A DNA stretch of 64,000 nucleotides from a candidate division WOR-1 bacterium RIFOXYB2_FULL_46_45 (GTDB taxonomy: Bacteria; Margulisbacteria; WOR-1; XYC2-FULL-46-14), in contig MEUE01000001.1 in the NCBI GenBank assembly GCA_001771585.1, positions 62,001 through 126,000 on the forward strand, written 5' to 3'. The notes below the pieces were generated by a model. It saw only the letters and a list, made by a program, of their open reading frames with translations, did not search any database and was not told where the DNA came from. Positions 45,060 through 53,994 of the stretch are shown here, one piece after another. How positions within the stretch are numbered: position 1 is the stretch's first letter; each line of letters opens with the position of its first letter. The position numbers and the translations under genes were made by a program.

Positions 45060-46220
45060 ATGGAAACTAAAATCGGAGGAAATAAGGCGACTCGCAGGGT
45101 TTATGGATTTGAGGAGATCGCACTGGTCCCGTCAATCGTAACGGTCAATCCGGATGATGCGGATATCTCGTGGGAACTGGGCGGACATAAGTTTGAAATG
45201 CCGCTGATCGCTTCGGCAATGGATTCGGTGGTTGATCCGGGTATTGCGGTCCTTTTATCGCAATACGGCGGCTTGGGAGTGTTAAACCTTGAAGGAGTCC
45301 AAACCCGCTATGAAGACGCGAACTCGATTCTTGAGCAGATCGCTAAAGTTGAAAAAGCAAAGTACGTTGAATTGATGCAAAAGTTGTACGAAGAACCGAT
45401 TAAAAAAGAACTGATTGCGAAAAGAATAAAAGAGATTAAAAGCAAAGGCGGGATCGTGGCGGTCTCCTCTACCCCGCAGAGGGCAAAAGAGTTTGGGACG
45501 GCGGCAAAAGAGGCCGGAGCCGACTTTTTTGTTTTGCAGTCGACTGTAATCTCCACCAAGCATAAATCAAAAACCAGTAAGCCGCTTGATCTCCCCTCTT
45601 TCTGCAAAGAGATAAAAATACCGGTTTTAGTCGGCAATTGCGTAACCTATGAAGTCGCCCTGACTTTGATGGGGACCGGAGTAGCTGGAGTTCTGGTTGG
45701 GATCGGACCTGGAGCGGCTTGTACTTCACGCGGAGTGCTGGGAATTGGGATTCCGATGGCAACCGCGATCGCCGAATGCGCCGCAGCAAGGGATTCGTAT
45801 TTTAAAGAGAACGGAGTTTATGTCCCGATTATCGCCGACGGCGGAATGGTCGTCTCCGGTGATGTTTGCAAAGCGCTGGCCTGCGGAGCGGACGCGGTGA
45901 TGATTGGCTCCCCCATCGCGAAATCAAAAGAGGCGCCGGGGAGAGGATTCCACTGGGGCATGGCGACGCCGAACGCGACACTTCCCCGCGGCTCCCGCAT
46001 CGCGGTTGGAACGATCGGCTCTTTAAAAGAAATTTTACTTGGTCCGGCCAGGTTTGACGACGGCTCGATGAACATTGTCGGCGCCATCAAGACCTCGATG
46101 GGAACCCTGGGAGCGTCCAATCTCAAAGAGATGCAAAGGGTTGAAGTGGTGATCGCTCCGTCCAACGCTACCGAGGGAAAGGTCTACCAAAAAGCGCAGC
46201 AGCTTGGAATGTATAAATAG
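45060..46220 (+). CDS. GuaB3-type IMP dehydrogenase
   Basis: 386 aa TIM barrel without the CBS domains of canonical GuaB. The active Cys is C221 in GIGPGAACTSRG, and this form of the loop (GPGAACTSR) is the GuaB3 hallmark. VPIIADGGMVVSGDVCKALACGADAVMIGSPIA follows. GuaB3 proteins in cyanobacteria have been reported to oxidise IMP to XMP, so with guaA at 52.1 kb this would complete GMP synthesis. GGAGG before ATG. Confidence 0.88.
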   Translation: METKIGGNKATRRVYGFEEIALVPSIVTVNPDDADISWELGGHKFEMPLIASAMDSVVDPGIAVLLSQYGGLGVLNLEGVQTRYEDANSILEQIAKVEKAKYVELMQKLYEEPIKKELIAKRIKEIKSKGGIVAVSSTPQRAKEFGTAAKEAGADFFVLQSTVISTKHKSKTSKPLDLPSFCKEIKIPVLVGNCVTYEVALTLMGTGVAGVLVGIGPGAACTSRGVLGIGIPMATAIAECAAARDSYFKENGVYVPIIADGGMVVSGDVCKALACGADAVMIGSPIAKSKEAPGRGFHWGMATPNATLPRGSRIAVGTIGSLKEILLGPARFDDGSMNIVGAIKTSMGTLGASNLKEMQRVEVVIAPSNATEGKVYQKAQQLGMYK

Positions 46221-46262
46221 GGGTCAGATAATCAGAGGATCAGAGAACCAGAAGATCAGAGG
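46221..46262. repeat. Degenerate simple-sequence repeat (ATCAGA-type)
   Basis: A run of approximate repeats (GTCAGATAATCAGAGGATCAG, then AGAACCAGAAGATCAGAG) lies between guaB3 and the end of the NAD-kinase/methyltransferase gene. The repeated word TCAGATnATCAGA also occurs in the tandem repeat inside mutS (63232-63267). Confidence 0.65.
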
Positions 46263-46264
46263 GA

Positions 46265-48406
46265 TTAGGATTTGTGCTTCCTTTTAATCTTGATAATTTT
46301 TAAGGTGTGCCAATAACGATAGCCATGGATTTGGTCATCCCTAATTTCCAAACCGCATTCGGTTATTAAATAATTAAGCCATTCGGAGTCAATACTGGTC
46401 CAGTTTATTTTTAACGGCACCGTTAAAGTCTCAAGAAGCTCAATTTCCAAATCCTCCCTACCCTGCACAAACTGATCGAAATCATTTTGGGCCAAGGAAC
46501 TATAATTGATCACAATCGATGCTTCAGGATTTTCCGGATTAAGATGCTCCAATCCGTCGGAAACAACTTCCCTGATCAATCCGGTTCCTTCATACTGGTT
46601 AATCCCATTTCCTGCTGGCTTTGGGATATAGGGAGGATTGATCAATAACAGGTCAACCGTTCCAATGTCTTTTATCCCTTTGGCATTATACGCCGCGGTC
46701 CTGACTTCTTCCCTTAGAACCGGCTGCAGGTTTCTTAATGAACAGCGCAAAGCGTTCATTTCAACATCCGTCAACCGGATTTCCTCCAGTGCTAAACATT
46801 TTTCTAAAGCCGCTTTTATTATCATCCCTCCGCCGGTTCCTATTTCGGCGACAACACGCACGCTCCCGTTAAAAACACCGTGTTTTTGCAATGAATGTAT
46901 AAAAAACACCGTATCAATCGAGGGGCCCCAAACATTTTTATCTTCAGAAGGATCCCAATCAACAACAACCCCATTTATTAAAGTAATGTAATTGCCATAG
47001 CGAAAAAGATTGTGAACAATATCCCTGTCAACAGAAGGCAAATTACCGATTTCTGCAGTCGGGTAAAGCAGCCGGGGATCTTTTATTTCCGCATTTAAAA
47101 CAATGTTTTTCGCACTTAAAACAACTCCGCCCCTTTTCATGATCGTTAATATCCTTAACGATGAAAGATCGTCTGAAAGATGCAACAGGAGAATCTGCTT
47201 TTTTTCACCGGGCCTAACCGACCGGCAAACATGAGTTGTATCTATTTTTGTAATTTCTTCAGCAGTTAAACCATGGTCTTTTCTGGGGTTAAGTTCCGGA
47301 AGGATATCTTGTGCTGGAACATTCTCGGTTTTTGCTCTAAATTCAATCATCCTTACGGAAGAACCTCCCGGACAAATCATCAAACTAGAACCGGAAGGAA
47401 AAGGTCCAACTTCTTCACCATTAATCCCATAGCGAGTATCGTGCCGGCCTAATGATTCAACGGTAAACGGCTCTCCGGTCACAAAGTGAGTTAATAAATT
47501 AGGATTACCTTGCCGGTCTGTCCTGTTCGGATTAAAAGAGAGGCATTGTATCAACCCGCTTCCTTCGCCGACAATGACTCCTCCGGAATTATGCATCCAG
47601 GAATTTACTCCGGTAGCGGTTGCCGCGCTAATCAATACTCCATCACTAAAATGATCCTCGTGTCTTTTTGCGCAACCCATCCTGGTGCGGGTCGCCTTCG
47701 CAAATCCCATGTCTTTAACAAATAAGTCATTTAAAGCGGATGGGACAGGAGCTTCTCTCCCCTGTGAATCACTAATTACCGCGCAAATTCTTGGCAGATC
47801 CAGCACACAATATTGTCCTGTTAATAAAGCATTAAGCGCCGCCTCAAGAGTTTCGGCAGTAACTTTGAGATAATGGCCAAAACTACGGCTTGGGGCCGAA
47901 TTAATCCCAAAAATTGGAATTCCGTTTTGAAGCATACTTGCCACTTTTAAAAAGGTCCCATCCCCTCCAAAAACGGCAACAAGATTGCTTTGAACCAAAT
48001 CTTGCGGAGTTATTTTGTCGGCAGAAATTTCCGTAACCTTAACATCAGAAGCCAAGAGAATCCTTTTAACATCGGCGAGAGAGTCGTTATGCTCTTGCAC
48101 TTCAATTGCGGGCATCTGCGGTGAAATCGTTTTTGTTGCAAGCAAGAGTTGTTTGCGCTGAAAGTTTTCGCCGCCAATCTGTGCCGATTCGGGAAGAAGT
48201 CCTGAAACCTTTTGCCTTTCTTGTAAAGCCAGGAGGCGGTCGCGCGCAACCAAGACCAAGTGTCCGCCATTTCCAACTGATTCCGATCCGACAATACAAT
48301 CCGCTAACCCGATCCGACTGCGAGCGATTCGATTTGCTATCGCCAGATCAAAAAAGGCCTTATTCGGGTTAGCTCCTTTTACGTGAAAACCGACTGTGTT
48401 TTGCAT
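46265..48406 (-). CDS. NAD-kinase-like domain fused to a class I methyltransferase domain
   Basis: 713 aa. Residues 1-~100 match nothing I know. Residues ~105-360 look like ATP-NAD kinase (PF01513): FGGDGTFLKVASML with GGDG at 147-150, then PIFGINSAPSRSFG, ALNDLFVKD at 224-232 and DGVLISAATATG at 255-266 in place of the usual DGxxxxTPTGSTAY. Residues ~480-712 are a SAM methyltransferase: VVAEIGTGGGMI (motif I, 518-529) and LLLINPPYIPKP (NPPY at 590-593), as in HemK/MTS enzymes. NPPY usually means N-methylation of a planar or amide nitrogen. It is the last gene of a four-gene operon. The fused product is probably a biosynthetic enzyme rather than the cell's housekeeping NAD kinase, but that is inference. 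Confidence 0.8.
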   Translation of the reverse strand: MQNTVGFHVKGANPNKAFFDLAIANRIARSRIGLADCIVGSESVGNGGHLVLVARDRLLALQERQKVSGLLPESAQIGGENFQRKQLLLATKTISPQMPAIEVQEHNDSLADVKRILLASDVKVTEISADKITPQDLVQSNLVAVFGGDGTFLKVASMLQNGIPIFGINSAPSRSFGHYLKVTAETLEAALNALLTGQYCVLDLPRICAVISDSQGREAPVPSALNDLFVKDMGFAKATRTRMGCAKRHEDHFSDGVLISAATATGVNSWMHNSGGVIVGEGSGLIQCLSFNPNRTDRQGNPNLLTHFVTGEPFTVESLGRHDTRYGINGEEVGPFPSGSSLMICPGGSSVRMIEFRAKTENVPAQDILPELNPRKDHGLTAEEITKIDTTHVCRSVRPGEKKQILLLHLSDDLSSLRILTIMKRGGVVLSAKNIVLNAEIKDPRLLYPTAEIGNLPSVDRDIVHNLFRYGNYITLINGVVVDWDPSEDKNVWGPSIDTVFFIHSLQKHGVFNGSVRVVAEIGTGGGMIIKAALEKCLALEEIRLTDVEMNALRCSLRNLQPVLREEVRTAAYNAKGIKDIGTVDLLLINPPYIPKPAGNGINQYEGTGLIREVVSDGLEHLNPENPEASIVINYSSLAQNDFDQFVQGREDLEIELLETLTVPLKINWTSIDSEWLNYLITECGLEIRDDQIHGYRYWHTLKIIKIKRKHKS

Positions 48407-48409
48407 ATA

Positions 48410-49318
48410 TTATGCCAAAAGAACCTTTCCTTCCCAATCTCCATAAAGACGGCCATTAGGCTGAAGCACTCCATGGCGGGCAATGTCCATATCAGGACGG
48501 TTCATATGCGCTGTAACTCCAACTCTCATGCCTTTGAAAGAATATATTGTTGCCCAAGGAACAACTTGTTTGTCGCTACCTTTTTCATCGAGGAATCGGA
48601 GTATTTTTTGGGGTAATTCAGGGGGGGTATTGTTTTGATTTATCCATTCGGCAATTTTTCTGCCGCCTTTTGTAGCAATCTGTTGCGCCGTTCCCATTTT
48701 ACGGAAAGTTAGCTGATGAACCCCGGCTTTTTGAGCCGCATTTGCCGCGGCTAAAAAGGCATCTATTGAATCAACCCCTCCTTTACACATAATAACCGCA
48801 ACACGAATCAAATAATGCATTGGCCTTGCCGTTCTTATTATTTGATCTATATCCCATCTTAATCCGCGCTTGGACATTATTTTTGAGTTAACTTTATCAT
48901 CAAAGCTAACGCAGCTTAATGCCAAAGTATGCAATCCGCTTTCACGCCAGTAATACAAATTATCTTCATTCAGATGAAGTCCGCTGGTTTGTAATTCTAC
49001 AAGTAGCCCGCCGGATTTCATAACCTGCATGATTTCGCCCAATTCTTCCTTGGGCAGCTTTGTCGCTTCAAATTTACTGGTAATCAAACCAAAAGGAAGC
49101 CCCTCCGCAACTCTCTTGTAGTGCCGTGACCAGTCCGCAATTATAGGCAAAGGAGCATAGCTTTCCCCGTTTAGGCCGGCAATATAGGGAGTGGTGCGGC
49201 TAACACAATAAGGACAGTCCAGATCGCATCTTCGTTGCGCCACTTTCTTTCCTGCCACATTCAATACTTGTCCGGGCGGATTTACCACAACCGACAATGT
49301 CGCGATTTTCAAGCTCAT
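48410..49318 (-). CDS. Radical SAM enzyme
   Basis: 302 aa. The 4Fe-4S motif CX3CX2C is at C31, C35 and C38 (RRCDLDCPYCVSRT). MKSGGLLVELQTSGLHL and LHTLALSCVSFDDKVNSKIM fit a MoaA/QueE-like barrel. There is no Cys-rich SPASM tail. The C-terminus ends RHGVLQPNGRLYGDWEGKVLLA. The substrate is not evident. It overlaps the aminotransferase gene by 4 bases and is followed by the NAD-kinase/methyltransferase gene after 3 bases. Confidence 0.85.
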   Translation of the reverse strand: MSLKIATLSVVVNPPGQVLNVAGKKVAQRRCDLDCPYCVSRTTPYIAGLNGESYAPLPIIADWSRHYKRVAEGLPFGLITSKFEATKLPKEELGEIMQVMKSGGLLVELQTSGLHLNEDNLYYWRESGLHTLALSCVSFDDKVNSKIMSKRGLRWDIDQIIRTARPMHYLIRVAVIMCKGGVDSIDAFLAAANAAQKAGVHQLTFRKMGTAQQIATKGGRKIAEWINQNNTPPELPQKILRFLDEKGSDKQVVPWATIYSFKGMRVGVTAHMNRPDMDIARHGVLQPNGRLYGDWEGKVLLA

Positions 49319-50376
49319 TGCTCCAAAACTCCTTTAATCATTTTTTTTAATTCATCCATCTGCTGAGGCGTAAGAATCCCTTCTGCTTCCGCCAGAAGAT
49401 AATCCCGCCATTTCAAAAGCATTTCTCTCTCTTCCGGATCCCGCTCCAGATAATAAGGAGTTAAACAGAATCTGTAGCTGTCGGCTCTCTTATGTCTTGC
49501 AATTAAAGCCAATTGTTCGGCATTCAATTTTTTAGCATCGTCTGCCGTTAAATGCCCTAAAAGAAAAGTGTCGCTTGGCCGCATTCCCAACCCGTATTCC
49601 CGGTTGATCTCGTCAATAATAGCTTCTTGTCCCGGTCGATAAACAGAATATAATTCGTTTGGCTGTAAGCTACCCAAAACCGCATTTGCTTTTAAAACTG
49701 CTTCCGGATTATAGAACCATCTTGTTCCATATAAAGACGGAATCGGCTCCCTGCTAAAGACGGCTCCGATTCGATCATAAAACATCCCATAAGTTTTTGA
49801 AAAAGAAACAACCGCGGCAAAAATATTGGGGTGTCTTACATCAAATTCATGGGGTCTGGTTGAATCCAAATAAGCCAAATCATAGAACACCTGATGTCCG
49901 GCCTCACACACGGCTTCAATCTCTTCTTCCGGAATTATATTGCCATTGATCGCGGAAGGATTGGAAAGATACCAATATCCCGGCGCAACGGAGGCAGGAT
50001 CGGTTTTTCTTTCAACCTCAACGATTCCGATTCCTCTTGTTTCGGCTACCGCCTTGTAACCTTCGTATTCCCCCTTTCGTACATAAATTGAACTTACCCC
50101 TTTTTGCCGCAACAGCGTAAAGCTCTCCATAATTCCAGGTTCAGATCCGGCAGTTACATAACGATGATTAAACCCTGCCAATCCCGGGACATCTTTTTGG
50201 TGAAATGCCAATATCCGTTGAACCATTAATTGGCTGAAACCATCTAATGCCCCGGGAGGCATAATCCCTCCCATTAATACATGATGAGGAAATCCTTCTT
50301 TATAGACCCTATCTATTGCTTGCCTAACTTTTGGAGACCGGTAACTATACACTGTGGTTATTGTTTTCAATATCAT
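49315..50376 (-). CDS. Class I/II-fold PLP-dependent aminotransferase-like enzyme
   Basis: 353 aa. The PLP Lys is K194 in VSFSKTYGMFYDRIGAV. The Asn-Pro of SNPSAINGNIIP (139-140), Asp and Tyr of FYDLAYLDS (166, 169) and Arg of DRIGAV (202) fill the usual cofactor positions, and VTAGSEPGIMES is the phosphate-binding turn region. It is nearest in style to histidinol-phosphate or threonine-phosphate decarboxylase-type aminotransferases. The substrate is unknown. ATGA overlaps couple it to the genes on both sides. Confidence 0.85.
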   Translation of the reverse strand: MILKTITTVYSYRSPKVRQAIDRVYKEGFPHHVLMGGIMPPGALDGFSQLMVQRILAFHQKDVPGLAGFNHRYVTAGSEPGIMESFTLLRQKGVSSIYVRKGEYEGYKAVAETRGIGIVEVERKTDPASVAPGYWYLSNPSAINGNIIPEEEIEAVCEAGHQVFYDLAYLDSTRPHEFDVRHPNIFAAVVSFSKTYGMFYDRIGAVFSREPIPSLYGTRWFYNPEAVLKANAVLGSLQPNELYSVYRPGQEAIIDEINREYGLGMRPSDTFLLGHLTADDAKKLNAEQLALIARHKRADSYRFCLTPYYLERDPEEREMLLKWRDYLLAEAEGILTPQQMDELKKMIKGVLEQ

Positions 50377-51410
50377 TTTTCTCCTAAAGCGAAAAGAATA
50401 TCATCCATCAATTTTGTTTTTACCAAATCCGGTTGAGACATCCCGGGATTATTTTCTGTCATACCAATTAAAGTATGCCTGCCGAATTGAATGCTTCGAT
50501 CAAATATCCCCGGATCTGTAAAAGCCAAAAGAGCAAGCGGATCGTATGGATAAGACCGTTTAATAATAGTTCGTAAAGGATCGGCGGGATTAAAAGCTAT
50601 ACCCTCAGAGTAAAGATGTGTAAATTTTCCTAAATTTCTTTGACAGAGACGAACAATTCCAAGTTCAGCGCTTCTTTTTAGGAATTTTCCTACTGCATGC
50701 CCGGTTCCGGCAAAACGCTCAAAATCATAATCATATAGCGGCGTTTGATAAGCCGCCCATTTCCCAAGCAAAGTAAAAGGAACTTTTCTTTGAACACTAA
50801 AAACTTCACGGCTGGCATCCTGATCAACATTCAGGTTATGCGCGGCAAAATCAGGCTCCAAAATATTATTGACAATTTTTGCCTGGCCGGAAATGCAAAT
50901 TGAATCAACCCCCTGTTCAAAATGTGTTCGATCTTGCTGAATCGCCAAAGCCAAATCTGTAGCCGGAGCAATCAATAAAATATTTAAATGCCCCTCTGCC
51001 CGGTCAATTAATCGATGTATCAACTCCGCCGGAGTTTTCCATGTCGGTGGTAATCCGGTATCTTGTGGAGAAAGCAAACCTAATTCCTGAAAAAGCCGGT
51101 TGTTTACCGTATAAGAACGCAAATATTCATCAACTGCCGGAAAATCTTCTTTCCCTGGAGGAAAAACGGCTCCTTCAGCGGTTGGAACACCTTTAACTCC
51201 TAAATTATGCAGCATTAAACCAACACAATTATTTCTGATCCGCGGAATAATATAAGTAGAAAGAACCCCTGACAAATCAATTTGTCCCTGGCGGACCTTT
51301 GACACGGCCAGAGTTATAGCCGTCGCATCGTCAATATCCTCCAGCATATCCGTTATTATAAGAAGGGGTGGCCGGCGTACACTTCGCATATTTATAGGTA
51401 AGATATTCAT
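50373..51410 (-). CDS. Nucleoside-hydrolase-like protein with an altered metal site
   Basis: 345 aa. The family N-terminus is LLIITDMLEDIDDATAI, where canonical enzymes have DxDxxxDD. Asp21, Asp27 and Asp28 are kept, but the second Asp, a calcium ligand and proposed base, is Leu23. Other family blocks are kept: AAHNLNVDQDASREVF and YPYDPLALLAF (the HDPLA-like metal Asp). It may hydrolyse a modified nucleoside or use a different chemistry. The start could be M8 (51389), since a -10-like TATAAT lies only 3 bases before the ATG at 51410. It is the first gene of the four-gene operon. Confidence 0.8.
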   Translation of the reverse strand: MNILPINMRSVRRPPLLIITDMLEDIDDATAITLAVSKVRQGQIDLSGVLSTYIIPRIRNNCVGLMLHNLGVKGVPTAEGAVFPPGKEDFPAVDEYLRSYTVNNRLFQELGLLSPQDTGLPPTWKTPAELIHRLIDRAEGHLNILLIAPATDLALAIQQDRTHFEQGVDSICISGQAKIVNNILEPDFAAHNLNVDQDASREVFSVQRKVPFTLLGKWAAYQTPLYDYDFERFAGTGHAVGKFLKRSAELGIVRLCQRNLGKFTHLYSEGIAFNPADPLRTIIKRSYPYDPLALLAFTDPGIFDRSIQFGRHTLIGMTENNPGMSQPDLVKTKLMDDILFALGEK

Positions 51411-51413
51411 GTG

Positions 51414-51419
51414 ATTATA
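51414..51419 (-). promoter_or_regulatory. Possible -10 box of the four-gene operon
   Basis: TATAAT on the minus strand, 3 bases before the annotated ATG at 51410. If used, transcription would begin inside that reading frame and translation would start at the ATG at 51389. No clear -35. Confidence 0.4.
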
Positions 51420-51464
51420 TCTTCAAACTTCCAGCGAAATTTCACTTTATTTTTTTGCCGCTTG

Positions 51465-51473
51465 TGATAAAAT
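51465..51473 (+). promoter_or_regulatory. Extended -10-like element upstream of the first MNT gene
   Basis: TGATAAAAT, one base off the extended -10 consensus, 22 bases before the ATG at 51496. It would drive the MNT-HEPN-guaA transcript. Confidence 0.4.
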
Positions 51474-51495
51474 TAGACAAAGGCGGTTTTAAAAT

Positions 51496-51786
51496 ATGAC
51501 AAAAAAAGATATACAGATCATCATAAAAAAACATGAAGACATTCTGGCGGCTTACGGGGTAAAATCGATTTCTCTTTTTGGCTCTTATGTAAGAGGAGAA
51601 CAAAGAGAAAATAGCGATATTGATCTGTTGGTTGATTTTAAAGATAAAAGCTATGAAAACTTTATAAACCTGATTTTTTCCTTGGAAAATATTTTGGGAA
51701 AAGAAGTGAGTGTGGTAACCCCCGAAGGGATCAGCCCCTACATAAAACCATATGTATTGAAGGAGGCTGAAAAAATTGAAGGATGA
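51496..51786 (+). CDS. MNT-domain nucleotidyltransferase (MntA-type antitoxin)
   Basis: 96 aa minimal nucleotidyltransferase. The signature GSX10DXD is exact: G29-S30 and D41/D43 in LFGSYVRGEQRENSDIDLLVDF. In the studied MntA-HepT system the MNT protein AMPylates the HEPN toxin and so blocks it. It overlaps the HEPN gene by 11 bases. Confidence 0.92.
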   Translation: MTKKDIQIIIKKHEDILAAYGVKSISLFGSYVRGEQRENSDIDLLVDFKDKSYENFINLIFSLENILGKEVSVVTPEGISPYIKPYVLKEAEKIEG

Positions 51787-52108
51787 TGGGGTTTTCCTGC
51801 GGCATATTCTGGACGAAATTGATTACCTTCTAAAAAGAACGAAAACGTTAACTTTTGATCAGTTGATGGATGATGAAACCTTAAAAAGAGCGCTAAGCCG
51901 AAGCCTAGAAATAATCGGTGAGGCATCCAAAAATCTTTCTGACAAGTTTAAAAACAACCATCCCGAAGTGGAATGGAAAAAAATTGCCGGATTAAGGGAT
52001 AAGCTTATCCATTCTTATTTTGGAGTCGACTGGTATACCGTTTGGGATGTCGTAAGAATTAAAATTCCTGAGCTTAAAAACCAACTGGAAAAATTAAAGC
52101 ATGGCTGA
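51776..52108 (+). CDS. HEPN (DUF86/HepT-type) toxin
   Basis: 110 aa. The RNase motif RX4HXY is intact: R74, H79 and Y81 in [12 protein letters not shown], the canonical DUF86 site. The rest is the expected helical bundle ([20 protein letters not shown] and [17 protein letters not shown]). Its stop overlaps the guaA ATG by 8 bases, so an essential gene is translationally coupled to a toxin. Confidence 0.92.
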   Translation: MKDDGVFLRHILDEIDYLLKRTKTLTFDQLMDDETLKRALSRSLEIIGEASKNLSDKFKNNHPEVEWKKIAGLRDKLIHSYFGVDWYTVWDVVRIKIPELKNQLEKLKHG

Positions 52109-53648
52109 GCACTCTCTAGTCGTAATCCTCGATTTTGGCGCCCAATACTCGATGCTGATTGCCCGCCGGGTTAGAGAAGCCAATGTTTACTGCGAAATAC
52201 TTCCCTATAACACTACCGCCAAAGAACTAAAAAGGCGCAATGTAAAGGGGATTATCCTGTCGGGAGGCCCCAATTCCGTTTACGATAAAAACGCCCCTCA
52301 CCCCGATCCCCAGCTTTGGAATTTAAATGTTCCAATTCTGGGAATCTGCTACGGTATGCAGTTGATCGCCGAAGCGCTCAAAGGAAAAGTCAAAAAAGGG
52401 AAAAAGCGGGAATACGGCAAAGCGGAAATCCGGATTGATCCGTCAAACGCCCTCTTTTCCGGACTACCACAGTCAATCTCCTGCTGGATGAGCCACGGCG
52501 ATTCGGTATCAAAACTTCCTCCCGGATTTATCGCGATCGGCCATACCAAAAATACTCCCAATGCCGCGATCGGTTCAAGCAAGAAAAATATCTTTGGGGT
52601 GCAATTCCACCCGGAAGTGGTCCATACACCGCTCGGCTCCGAAATTATTGTCAATTTTCTTTATAAAATCTGCGCCATCAAGCCGACCTGGACCACCGAA
52701 CACTATATCGAAACCGCCTGCCGTTCATTAAAAGAGACCCTCGGCAAGCAAAAAATCCTCTGTGCCTTGTCCGGCGGGGTTGATTCAACCACCGTTGCCG
52801 CATTGGTCCACAAAGCGGTCGGAAAGCAATTAACCTGCATGTTTATCGACCAGGGCTTCATGCGCAAGAATGAAGCGAAAAAAATCAAAGAACTTATCTC
52901 CAAAAACTTTCGCATTAAAGTTTTTTATATTGACGCTTCGCAAAGGTTTTACGAAAAATTAAACGGGGTAATTGATCCCGAACAAAAAAGAAAACTGATT
53001 GGGACCGAATTTATCCGCGTCTTTGAAGAAGAGGCAAAAAAACTGGGGAAAATTCCTTTCCTGGCGCAAGGGACACTTTATCCGGATGTGATTGAATCGG
53101 CAGTCCCGTCAAAAGTAACGACCGCGCATACGATTAAAACCCATCACAATGTCGGCGGACTGCCGGAGAAGATGGGCTTTAAGCTGGTTGAGCCGCTGCG
53201 GCTTCTTTTTAAGGATGAGGTTCGTTTGCTGGGGAAAGATTTGGGGATCGCGGAAGAGATCATCACCCGCCAACCCTTCCCCGGGCCGGGGCTGGCAATC
53301 CGCATTATTGGTGAAGTTACGCCGGAAAGAGTCAAGATTTTACAGGAAGTTGACGATATTATTGTTACTGAGATCAAAAACGCCGGATATTACAAAAAAC
53401 TCTGGCAGTCGTTTGGAGTTCTGCTTCCGATCAGGACGGTTGGGGTTATGGGCGACCAAAGGACCTATTTAAACACTGTCGCGGTTCGAGCGGTAACTTC
53501 GGTCGACGCGATGACCGCCGATTGGGCTCGCCTACCTTATGAGCTTCTAGAAAAAATTTCAAACCGCATTGTGAACGAATGCCCGCTGGTCAACCGCGTG
53601 GTCTATGATATCTCCTCAAAGCCGCCGTCGACTATTGAGTGGGAGTAG
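52101..53648 (+). CDS. guaA: GMP synthase (glutamine-hydrolysing)
   Basis: 515 aa, full length. The class I glutaminase domain has the Cys in [14 protein letters not shown] and FHPEVVHT. The ATP pyrophosphatase domain has the P-loop [33 protein letters not shown] and [17 protein letters not shown]. The C-terminal end KPPSTIEWE is the conserved product-binding tail. Its last nine codons form the first copy of a 28-bp direct repeat. The upstream HEPN gene overlaps its start. Confidence 0.97.
   Translation: MAEHSLVVILDFGAQYSMLIARRVREANVYCEILPYNTTAKELKRRNVKGIILSGGPNSVYDKNAPHPDPQLWNLNVPILGICYGMQLIAEALKGKVKKGKKREYGKAEIRIDPSNALFSGLPQSISCWMSHGDSVSKLPPGFIAIGHTKNTPNAAIGSSKKNIFGVQFHPEVVHTPLGSEIIVNFLYKICAIKPTWTTEHYIETACRSLKETLGKQKILCALSGGVDSTTVAALVHKAVGKQLTCMFIDQGFMRKNEAKKIKELISKNFRIKVFYIDASQRFYEKLNGVIDPEQKRKLIGTEFIRVFEEEAKKLGKIPFLAQGTLYPDVIESAVPSKVTTAHTIKTHHNVGGLPEKMGFKLVEPLRLLFKDEVRLLGKDLGIAEEIITRQPFPGPGLAIRIIGEVTPERVKILQEVDDIIVTEIKNAGYYKKLWQSFGVLLPIRTVGVMGDQRTYLNTVAVRAVTSVDAMTADWARLPYELLEKISNRIVNECPLVNRVVYDISSKPPSTIEWE
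53619..53646 (+). repeat. Direct repeat copy 1, guaA 3' end (attachment-site-like)
   Basis: 28 bp that code for KPPSTIEWE plus the first base of the TAG stop. It is identical to 54371-54398. guaA 3' ends are known integration sites for genomic islands. Confidence 0.85.
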
Positions 53649-53654
53649 CGGGAG

Positions 53655-53663
53655 TGCTACAAT
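53655..53663 (+). promoter_or_regulatory. Extended -10-like promoter of the second MNT-HEPN pair
   Basis: TGCTACAAT, one base off TGCTATAAT, lies 9 bases before the ATG at 53673, with no Shine-Dalgarno between. It partly overlaps a GTAGC/GCTAC inverted repeat (53645-53660). The element would bring its own promoter and a nearly leaderless mRNA. Confidence 0.5.
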
Positions 53664-53672
53664 AAAGCCATA

Positions 53673-53993
53673 ATGCCAAAAAACGTAAAAGATTTACTCA
53701 TCGATTTAAAAAAAGGCCTTAAAAATATCTATCGCGATAGGTTGCGTACACTATTTCTTTATGGCTCATATGCTCGAGGAGACGCAAATGCCGGCTCTGA
53801 TTTGGATGTGGCGGTGATTATCAATGACTTCTCCGATATAGGGAAAGAAATTGAGACAACCGGGCAACTTGTTTCCGAGCTGTCGCTAAAAAACAATCTG
53901 GTGGTCTCTCTCCATCCCGTTAGAGAGGAAAAATGGGAAAACCCCGGCTCTCCTTTTTTGTTGAATATTAAAAAAGAAGGAGTAGCAATATAA
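53673..53993 (+). CDS. MNT-domain nucleotidyltransferase, second copy
   Basis: 106 aa. GSX10DXD is exact: G31-S32 and D43/D45 in YGSYARGDANAGSDLDVAVI. It differs clearly from the first MNT protein (51496-51786), so it is not a local duplication. It forms a pair with the HEPN gene one base downstream and lies between the two 28-bp repeats. Confidence 0.9.
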   Translation: MPKNVKDLLIDLKKGLKNIYRDRLRTLFLYGSYARGDANAGSDLDVAVIINDFSDIGKEIETTGQLVSELSLKNNLVVSLHPVREEKWENPGSPFLLNIKKEGVAI

Positions 53994-53994
53994 A

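Noticed and set aside
49315-50376. Threonine-phosphate decarboxylase (CobD) assignment for the aminotransferase
   Set aside because: No other cobalamin genes are nearby and the motifs are shared by many class I/II enzymes. Left as substrate unknown.
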